Assembly (NCBI GenBank): GCA_958296445.1
Contig: OY282565.1
Span: 2,435,570 to 2,499,569, forward strand
Length of the DNA stretch: 64,000 bases
Direction: 5' to 3'
Source of the DNA: an uncultured Dehalococcoidia bacterium
Lineage (GTDB): Bacteria; Chloroflexota; Dehalococcoidia; Lucifugimonadales; UBA3495
Shown: positions 59,006-64,000 of the stretch, in pieces
Numbering within the stretch: position 1 is the stretch's first letter
How the letters are laid out: each line of letters starts with the position of its first letter
Translations under genes and position numbers: made by a program
Notes under the pieces: model-generated
Told to the model about the DNA's origin: nothing
The model's input: only the letters and a program-made list of their open reading frames with translations
The model's database searches: none

Positions 59006-59311
59006 TTATCTCCGCCACACCAAATCGCCCAAATAGGCGATACGTTTAGTTCGACCGTCCTCCGGCAATTCTTGACAGTTCACCAAATCGAAAAGGAAGG
59101 GCTGCTGTTTGACGCCCCGCATCACGGCCACTTGCGCCTCAAACACCCGGTAGCAGGGTTCGTCGTCGTGGGGCGTCGCTGAGATAACCGTGCATAGAGA
59201 GTCGTTCTCCGCCAATCGCACTTCAACGACTTCCGGGATTTCCCGAACCAGATCCAGGTACATTTGCAGGGCCTTGAAATGAACCAGCTTGGGGTTCTTG
59301 TAATGTTCCAT
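59006..59311 (-). CDS. Small partner gene of HEPN protein
   Basis: The 101-residue protein starts MEHYKNPKLVHFKALQMYLD and has a mixed alpha/beta pattern with CTVISATPHDDEPCYRVFEAQ and VNCQELPEDGRTKRIAYL. I recognise no family; a minimal nucleotidyltransferase is not evident (no GSxxxG motif). It lies immediately before the HEPN gene, in a toxin-antitoxin-like order. The role of antitoxin or second subunit is inferred from that only. Confidence 0.6.
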   Translation of the reverse strand: MEHYKNPKLVHFKALQMYLDLVREIPEVVEVRLAENDSLCTVISATPHDDEPCYRVFEAQVAVMRGVKQQPFLFDLVNCQELPEDGRTKRIAYLGDLVWRR

Positions 59312-59342
59312 TATCGCGCCTCACCGCGTTAGGCTGATATAG

Positions 59343-59362
59343 ATTCCCGCCTTCGCGGGAAT
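59343..59362. repeat. ATTCCCGCcttcGCGGGAAT hairpin
   Basis: An exact 8-bp inverted repeat with a CTTC loop lies between the mutase large subunit and the HEPN pair, and may mark the insertion edge. Confidence 0.65.
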
Positions 59363-59385
59363 GACTCAGTACCGGGAATAATGCC

Positions 59386-61047
59386 CTAAAACCCCACCTC
59401 CCCCTCCTGCTCCCCAAACGCCTCCCGCAGCACCCCCGACATCTCCCCCAGCGTGCAGTGCGCCTCCACGCACTCCAGAATAGCCGGCACCGTATTATCC
59501 TCGCCCCGCGCAACGTCCGCCAGCCGGCGCAGCGCCGCCTGCGCCGCGCCCCCGTCGCGCTCCCGGCGCAGGCGCTCCAGCCGGGCCACCTGCTGGCGGG
59601 CCGCTTCCTCGTCCACCCGCATCAGCCCCTCCACCGGCGGCTCCTCGGTCGCGTAGCGGTTCACCCCCACGATGATGCGGTCGCCCGACTCCACCTCCTG
59701 CCGGTGCCGGTAGGCCGCATCGCCGATTTCCCGCATCTGAAAGCCGCCTTCAATGGCGGCCACCGCGCCGCCCATAGCGTCTATGCGGGCTATGTAGTCC
59801 AGCGCCTGCGCCTCCAAATCGCTGGTCAAACTCTCCACATAATAGGAACCCCCCAGCGGGTCAACCACATCGGCGGCGCCGCTTTCGTAGGCCAATATCT
59901 GTTGCGTGCGCAACGATAGCTGCGCCGATTCCTCGGTGGGCAAAGCCAGCGCCTCGTCGCGGGAGTTGACGTGCAACGACTGCGAGCCGCCCAGAATGGC
60001 CGCCAAAGCCTGCACCGCGCAACGGATAACGTTATTGTCCGGCTGCTGGGCAGTCAGCGAAACGCCGGCCGTCTGAGTGTGAAAGCGCAGCATCATCGAG
60101 CGCGGGTCTTTGGCCCCGAAGCGGTCGCGCATTATCCGCGCCCAGATGCGGCGGGCGGCCCGGAACTTGGCGACTTCCTCAAACAAATTGTTCTGCGCCA
60201 CGAAAAAGAAAGACAGCCGCGGCGCGAAGCCGTCTACCGGCAGCCCCGCGTCCAGCGCCGCCTGCACGTAGGCGATGGCGTTGGCGAAAGTAAAGGCCAG
60301 TTCCTGCACCGCCGTAGCCCCGGCCTCCCTCATGTGGTAGCCGGATATGCTGATGGTGTTCCAGCGCGGCACCCTTTCGGCGCAATACTTGAACACATCC
60401 ACCACCAAACGCATCGAAGGACGCGGCGGATAGGCGTAGGTTCCCCGGGCGATATATTCCTTGAGTATATCGTTCTGCACCGTGCCGCTTATCTGCTCCG
60501 GGGCCACGCCCTGCCGGGCGGCGGCGGCGATATAGAAACACAGCAGCAACGACGCCGTGGCGTTAATGGTCATCGAAGTGCTGACCCGCCCCAGCGGAAT
60601 CCCGGCGAACAGCGTTTCCATATCCTCCAGGCTACAAATAGGCACGCCCACCTTGCCCACCTCGCCCTTAGCCAGCGGGTGGTCGGAGTCATAGCCTATC
60701 TGCGTAGGCAGGTCAAAGGCCACCGACAGCCCGGTCTGCCCCTGCTCCAGCAGATAGCGGAAACGGCGGTTGGTATCGGCGGCGGTGGCGTAACCCGAAT
60801 ACTGCCGCATAGTCCACACCCGCCCCCGGTAGGCGCTCGGCTGCACGCCGCGGGTATAAGGAAACTCCCCCGGAAACCCGCTATCCGCCCCGTAATCGTA
60901 TCCCCGAACCGCCAAATCCTCCGGCGAATACAGCGCGTCTATCGCCAAGCCGCTGTCGGTCTCAAAGGATTCGCGCCGTTCCGGGAAACGCGCCACCGCC
61001 GGCCCCAGCGTTTCCTCCCGCCACTGCTGCTTATCCTTGCTGGGCAT
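59386..61047 (-). CDS. Methylmalonyl-CoA mutase large subunit
   Basis: The 553-residue protein is the TIM-barrel subunit of an acyl-CoA mutase, without the B12 domain, which is encoded at 56460-56906. Landmarks are [75 protein letters not shown] and [20 protein letters not shown]. The aromatic Tyr in RQYSGYA fits methylmalonyl-CoA rather than isobutyryl-CoA. It converts methylmalonyl-CoA and succinyl-CoA. The start ATG is at 61047. The HEPN pair separates it from the rest of the operon. Confidence 0.93.
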   Translation of the reverse strand: MPSKDKQQWREETLGPAVARFPERRESFETDSGLAIDALYSPEDLAVRGYDYGADSGFPGEFPYTRGVQPSAYRGRVWTMRQYSGYATAADTNRRFRYLLEQGQTGLSVAFDLPTQIGYDSDHPLAKGEVGKVGVPICSLEDMETLFAGIPLGRVSTSMTINATASLLLCFYIAAAARQGVAPEQISGTVQNDILKEYIARGTYAYPPRPSMRLVVDVFKYCAERVPRWNTISISGYHMREAGATAVQELAFTFANAIAYVQAALDAGLPVDGFAPRLSFFFVAQNNLFEEVAKFRAARRIWARIMRDRFGAKDPRSMMLRFHTQTAGVSLTAQQPDNNVIRCAVQALAAILGGSQSLHVNSRDEALALPTEESAQLSLRTQQILAYESGAADVVDPLGGSYYVESLTSDLEAQALDYIARIDAMGGAVAAIEGGFQMREIGDAAYRHRQEVESGDRIIVGVNRYATEEPPVEGLMRVDEEAARQQVARLERLRRERDGGAAQAALRRLADVARGEDNTVPAILECVEAHCTLGEMSGVLREAFGEQEGEVGF

Positions 61048-61311
61048 ACCGCCCTCCTTCGCATATCCGCATCCCCGGCGTCCCCGCCGTCAACCGCCGC
61101 CCAAATATAACCGCAGTTTCCAGTGTAACCGCAAGCCCCATCCCGCTCAAGACAGCCCCGCCCCGGGAATGACGCCCGGCCCACAGGAACAACGCGCAAC
61201 CTGCCAATTTCCAACCCGCCGCCCCGCAACCATCCCTGCAAAAGCAAGTATACTGTACATCACGGCAAACACCGCATCGCCAAGAATCCAACCAACCATC
61301 GGAGGCGAATT

Positions 61312-62418
61312 ATGGTCTTAGGCAACATCGGCCGGACAATAAGGGACTCCATATCCGGCACCGTCGCCGGAGCCGGAAACGCGCTGGAAACCGCCGCATC
61401 CGCAGCCCGAAACGCCACCGTAGCCACCTTGTCCACATCCCAGGAAGCCCTGAACGACTTACAGGAACTGGTAAGCGACGTCACCAAAGGCGCCATCGAG
61501 GCCACCAGCGGCGCAGGCTCGGAAGTAGGCTCCGCCGTCAAAGGCGCGGTCACCGGCGTAATCCAGGGCGTAAGCGAGGTTACGGCAGTCACCGCCGGGG
61601 TTTGCAACGACACCGTTAGGGCCGCCGTCAAAGGCGCCGGCGAGGTGGGCGGCGACGTGGCGACCGTGGCCCGCAACGCCGTCGAAGCCACCCTAGAAAC
61701 CACCAGAAGCGTCGGCTTACGCGCCGAGGACGCCGCCTACAGCGTCACCCACGGCGCCATCCAAGGCGCCCGCGACGCCGGCGGCGACTTGGGCGCCACC
61801 GCCCGCGACGCCGCCCGGGGCGCCGTCGCCGGAACCGCCGAAGTCGGCGGCAACGTGCTACAGGCCGTCGAAGGCAGTACCCGCGGCCTGATTCAAGGCG
61901 CCGCCCACGTCGGCGGCGACGTAGCCTCCGTCACCCGCAACGCCGTAGCGGGCGCCATCGAAGCCACTAGCAGAGTCACCGGCCAGGTTCAGGACGCCGC
62001 CTTCAGCGCGGCCCGCGGCGCGGTTCACGGCGCCCGCGAAGTCGGCGGCGACTTGGGCGCCACCGCCCGCGACACCATTGACGGCGCCGCCACCGGCGCC
62101 CACCACATCGGCGGCGACGTCCTCCGGGCCATCGAAGACAGCTCCCGCGGCCTAGTCAAAGGCGCCGCCGAGGTCGGCGGCGACGTAGCCGCCGTCGCCC
62201 GCAACGCCGTAGACCAGTCCATCGAAGCCGCCGGGCGCGTCGGCGTCCGGGCCGAGGACGCCGCATCCGCCGCCGCCAACGGCGCCGTAAGCGCCGCCGG
62301 TTCCTTCGGAGAGGCCACCACCACCGCCGTCACCAGCGCAGTCACCGGAACCGCCAGAGGCGTCGCCGTAGTCCTACGCGCCCCCTTCCGCGGCCAAGAA
62401 AAGCAGGACGCCCCATAA
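61312..62418 (+). CDS. LEA-like Ala/Gly repeat protein
   Basis: The 368 residues are Ala/Gly/Val-rich amphipathic repeats, with 88-residue units starting at residues about 108, 196 and 284 (GAGEVGGDVATVARNAV, GAAHVGGDVASVTRNAV, GAAEVGGDVAAVARNAV), i.e. a 264-bp period in DNA. Each unit contains 11-residue-like helical patterns. It resembles late-embryogenesis-abundant or apolipoprotein-type helical proteins and lacks a signal peptide. Possible roles are desiccation protection or membrane/lipid binding. Start ATG 61312, with ATCGGAGGCGAATT upstream. Confidence 0.7.
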   Translation: MVLGNIGRTIRDSISGTVAGAGNALETAASAARNATVATLSTSQEALNDLQELVSDVTKGAIEATSGAGSEVGSAVKGAVTGVIQGVSEVTAVTAGVCNDTVRAAVKGAGEVGGDVATVARNAVEATLETTRSVGLRAEDAAYSVTHGAIQGARDAGGDLGATARDAARGAVAGTAEVGGNVLQAVEGSTRGLIQGAAHVGGDVASVTRNAVAGAIEATSRVTGQVQDAAFSAARGAVHGAREVGGDLGATARDTIDGAATGAHHIGGDVLRAIEDSSRGLVKGAAEVGGDVAAVARNAVDQSIEAAGRVGVRAEDAASAAANGAVSAAGSFGEATTTAVTSAVTGTARGVAVVLRAPFRGQEKQDAP

Positions 62419-62420
62419 CC

Positions 62421-62575
62421 CCGCCATCCCAAAACCCTCCCCCTTCCGAGGCAGTGCCATCCCAAAACCCTTCCCCTTCCGGGGGCAGTGCCATCCCAAA
62501 ACCCTTCCCCTTACCGGGGGGCGCCAATAAAAAATCCCCTCCCCCTCCGGGGGAGGGTTAGGGTGGGGGCGCAAA
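62421..62575. repeat. Tandem CCATCCCAAAACCC repeats and G-rich hairpin
   Basis: Three ~36-bp copies (about 62425-62520) of a CCATCCCAAAACCCTTCCCC-type unit are followed by CCCTCCCCCTCCGGGGGAGG, a close copy of the element at 43697-43733. The hairpin may act as a terminator after the LEA-like gene. Confidence 0.7.
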
Positions 62576-62637
62576 ACCGGAATCCCGCCCCCCGCGCGGC
62601 CAAGTTTCCCATCCATCCCTGCCATTATAATAGTCCT

Positions 62638-63648
62638 ATGCTGCTACCCACCCGATTCAGACAAAAGCTAACCTCCCCCGCCGGGAAATTCCAGCCGCTG
62701 ACCGCCTACCGCCGACCCCTCGTGCGGGCCCGGCGGCAATTGCGGCGGCTGCTCAAAATCCCCCCCGTCGAGCTCCTTTACCGCACCGTGCGGGAAATGA
62801 GCGCCGACGACGCCACCTATATGGCCGCTGGTCTGTCCTACTACGCCATCCTGTCCCTGTTCCCCCTAACTGTCGGCCTGATTACCGTGTTCAGCCTGAT
62901 ACTGAAATCCGACAATGTGGAGCGGGAAGTTTTCAACTTTTTCCAAACCTACCTGCCGGGCTCCCGAAACATCCTAGAAGCTAACATAGAAGCCGTCGGC
63001 AACATACGCGGCTTCCTCGGCATAATCAGCCTCGTCGGCCTGTTCTGGACCGCCAGCCTGCTGTTCGGCGCCATCACCCGCGCCGTCAACCGCGCTTGGG
63101 ACATTTACCAAGACCGGCCCTTCTACATAGACAAGCTGCGCCACCTCATAATGACCCTCAGCGTCGCCCCCCTGTTCCTGATGTCCATTACCGCCACCGC
63201 CGCGCTCCAGATTCTGGGCAGCGTAGACCTCCCGCTGGTAGGCCGCCTAGCCTTCCTGGATCACAACGGAATCAACATCCTGACCCGCCCGGTTCCTTTC
63301 GTGTTCTCCCTGACCATTTTCCTGTTAATATACAAATTCGCGCCCAACACTCGAACCTATTGGCGATTCATCTGGCCCGGCGCCCTGCTGGCCGCAGTGC
63401 TGTTTGAGATTTCCAAGAGCGCCTTCGTTTTCTACCTAGAAAACTTCAACAACTATCAAAGGGTCTACGGTTCCTTGACGTCGGTAATTGTGCTGCTTGC
63501 CTGGACTTACGTATCCGGCCTTATCCTGATAGCCGGAGCCGAATTTTCCTCGGAATACGAGCGAATGCGCCAAGGAGTGCAACGGGGCCGGGTTGTCGCC
63601 ACCTACTACACCCGCCGCCCGCCCAACAGCCCATCGCCGCCCCCGTAA
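62638..63648 (+). CDS. YihY/BrkB family membrane protein
   Basis: The 336-residue protein has six to seven transmembrane helices and the family pattern DDATYMAAGLSYYAILSLFP, FWTASLLFGAITRAVNRAWD, RFIWPGALLAAVLFEISKS and YGSLTSVIVLLAWTYVSGLI. Members are membrane proteins of unclear role (formerly assigned as ribonuclease BN). Start ATG 62638; TATAAT about 11 bp upstream suggests a leaderless or short-leader transcript. Confidence 0.9.
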   Translation: MLLPTRFRQKLTSPAGKFQPLTAYRRPLVRARRQLRRLLKIPPVELLYRTVREMSADDATYMAAGLSYYAILSLFPLTVGLITVFSLILKSDNVEREVFNFFQTYLPGSRNILEANIEAVGNIRGFLGIISLVGLFWTASLLFGAITRAVNRAWDIYQDRPFYIDKLRHLIMTLSVAPLFLMSITATAALQILGSVDLPLVGRLAFLDHNGINILTRPVPFVFSLTIFLLIYKFAPNTRTYWRFIWPGALLAAVLFEISKSAFVFYLENFNNYQRVYGSLTSVIVLLAWTYVSGLILIAGAEFSSEYERMRQGVQRGRVVATYYTRRPPNSPSPPP

Positions 63649-63660
63649 GCCCAACCTGTT

Positions 63661-63704
63661 AAGGCCAAACCATTCAAAGCCAAATTATTAAGGCCAAACC
63701 ATTT
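63661..63704. repeat. AAGGCCAAACCATT direct repeat
   Basis: A 14-bp direct repeat (63661-63674, 63691-63704) lies in the leader of the molybdenum hydroxylase gene. Nothing else is visible there. Confidence 0.6.
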
Positions 63705-63719
63705 AAGGACGAATAAGCC

Positions 63720-64000
63720 GTGACCGCACAACCTTCAACACCGCCCAACGCCGCGCCGTCCTACATCGGCAAGCCCCTCCGTCGGCGCGAGGACGCCCGG
63801 TTCGTAACCGGCCAAGGCCAATACCTAGACGACGTGCGCCTGCCCGGAATGCTCCACGCCGCCATCCTCCGCAGCCCCCACGCCCACGCCCGGGTGCGCG
63901 GCATCGAAACCTCCGCCGCCCTAGCCCTCGACGGCGTTACCGCAGTGTTCACCTACGACGATATGGCCGCCCTGTCCAAGCCCATCCCAATGCGCGTATT
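63720..64000 (+). CDS. Xanthine dehydrogenase-type molybdopterin subunit, partial
   Basis: The GTG at 63720 opens a frame that runs past the window end (at least 93 codons). YIGKPLRRREDARFVTGQGQ and YLDDVRLPGMLHAAILRSPH are the standard N-terminus of the large molybdopterin-binding subunit of the xanthine dehydrogenase/aldehyde oxidase (CoxL) family. AAGGA precedes the start. The FAD and 2Fe-2S subunits are probably beyond the window. The substrate is unknown. Confidence 0.9.
   Translation, partial: MTAQPSTPPNAAPSYIGKPLRRREDARFVTGQGQYLDDVRLPGMLHAAILRSPHAHARVRGIETSAALALDGVTAVFTYDDMAALSKPIPMRV

Overview
The window is GC-rich, densely coded bacterial DNA that looks like a metagenome-type contig. 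No rRNA or ribosomal-protein marker is present, so the taxonomy is an inference. The mix of genes (two-subunit methylmalonyl-CoA mutase, DUF3179, NIPSNAP, LLM flavin monooxygenase, HpaB-type hydroxylase, several FAH/hydratase enzymes, a xanthine-dehydrogenase-type subunit, FN3-rich secreted proteins) and many dispersed hairpin repeats would suit a Chloroflexota lineage such as Dehalococcoidia/SAR202.

Layout. 0-8.5 kb: accessory DNA. It holds a GxxExxY nuclease flanked by palindromic repeats, an NHL-repeat protein, a small phage-like cassette (membrane peptide, HNH, RAMP-like protein), a membrane-protein cassette with DUF4328, a tandem pair of PaREP1/HEPN-like genes, a polysaccharide deacetylase and two tiny membrane proteins. 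8.5-12 kb: DUF3179 lipoprotein, CcdA-like protein and BtuF-like binding protein. 12.1-15.3 kb: a decayed type I-E CRISPR locus (a cas3 cut just before its helicase Walker A and joined to three repeats), a DEDDh exonuclease and a predicted RNA ligase. 15.4-21.4 kb: folD, queA, a PIN toxin-antitoxin pair, a secreted protein, a hydratase, a VOC protein, a Fur-family regulator and tRNA-Ser. 21.7-34.6 kb: an exopolysaccharide cluster with flippase, methyltransferase, alpha/alpha-toroid-like protein, five glycosyltransferases, an O-antigen ligase/polymerase with FN3-like domains in its periplasmic loop, and a nucleotide-sugar epimerase. 34.6-40.1 kb: FAH enzyme, GmrSD-type restriction protein between inverted repeats, NIPSNAP protein, secreted trypsin-like protease and tRNA-Gly. 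40.2-49.8 kb: LLM oxidoreductase, a third PaREP1-like gene, Smr protein, a peroxiredoxin-like gene with in-frame UGA at the catalytic Cys (probable selenoprotein), maleylpyruvate-isomerase-like protein, MFS transporter, HpaB hydroxylase and small proteins. 49.9-56.4 kb: proS, an orphan HsdR_N-type nuclease-like protein, ispG, a secreted FN3 protein and rseP. 56.5-61 kb: a propionate/methylmalonyl-CoA operon interrupted by a HEPN gene pair. 61-64 kb: an 88-residue-repeat LEA-like protein, a YihY family protein and the start of a molybdenum hydroxylase subunit.

The methylmalonyl-CoA genes, acyl-CoA dehydrogenase and hydratases suggest catabolism of branched or odd-chain acids and aromatics. The central cluster makes a surface polysaccharide. 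Defence content is degraded or orphaned (cas3 remnant, GmrSD, HsdR_N, HEPN, PIN). A 67-bp palindromic repeat recurs in at least five intergenic sites, once inside an element with 12-bp terminal inverted repeats. The most notable items are the probable UxxC selenoprotein, the cas3/CRISPR deletion junction, the predicted RNA ligase next to it, and the FN3-bearing polymerase.
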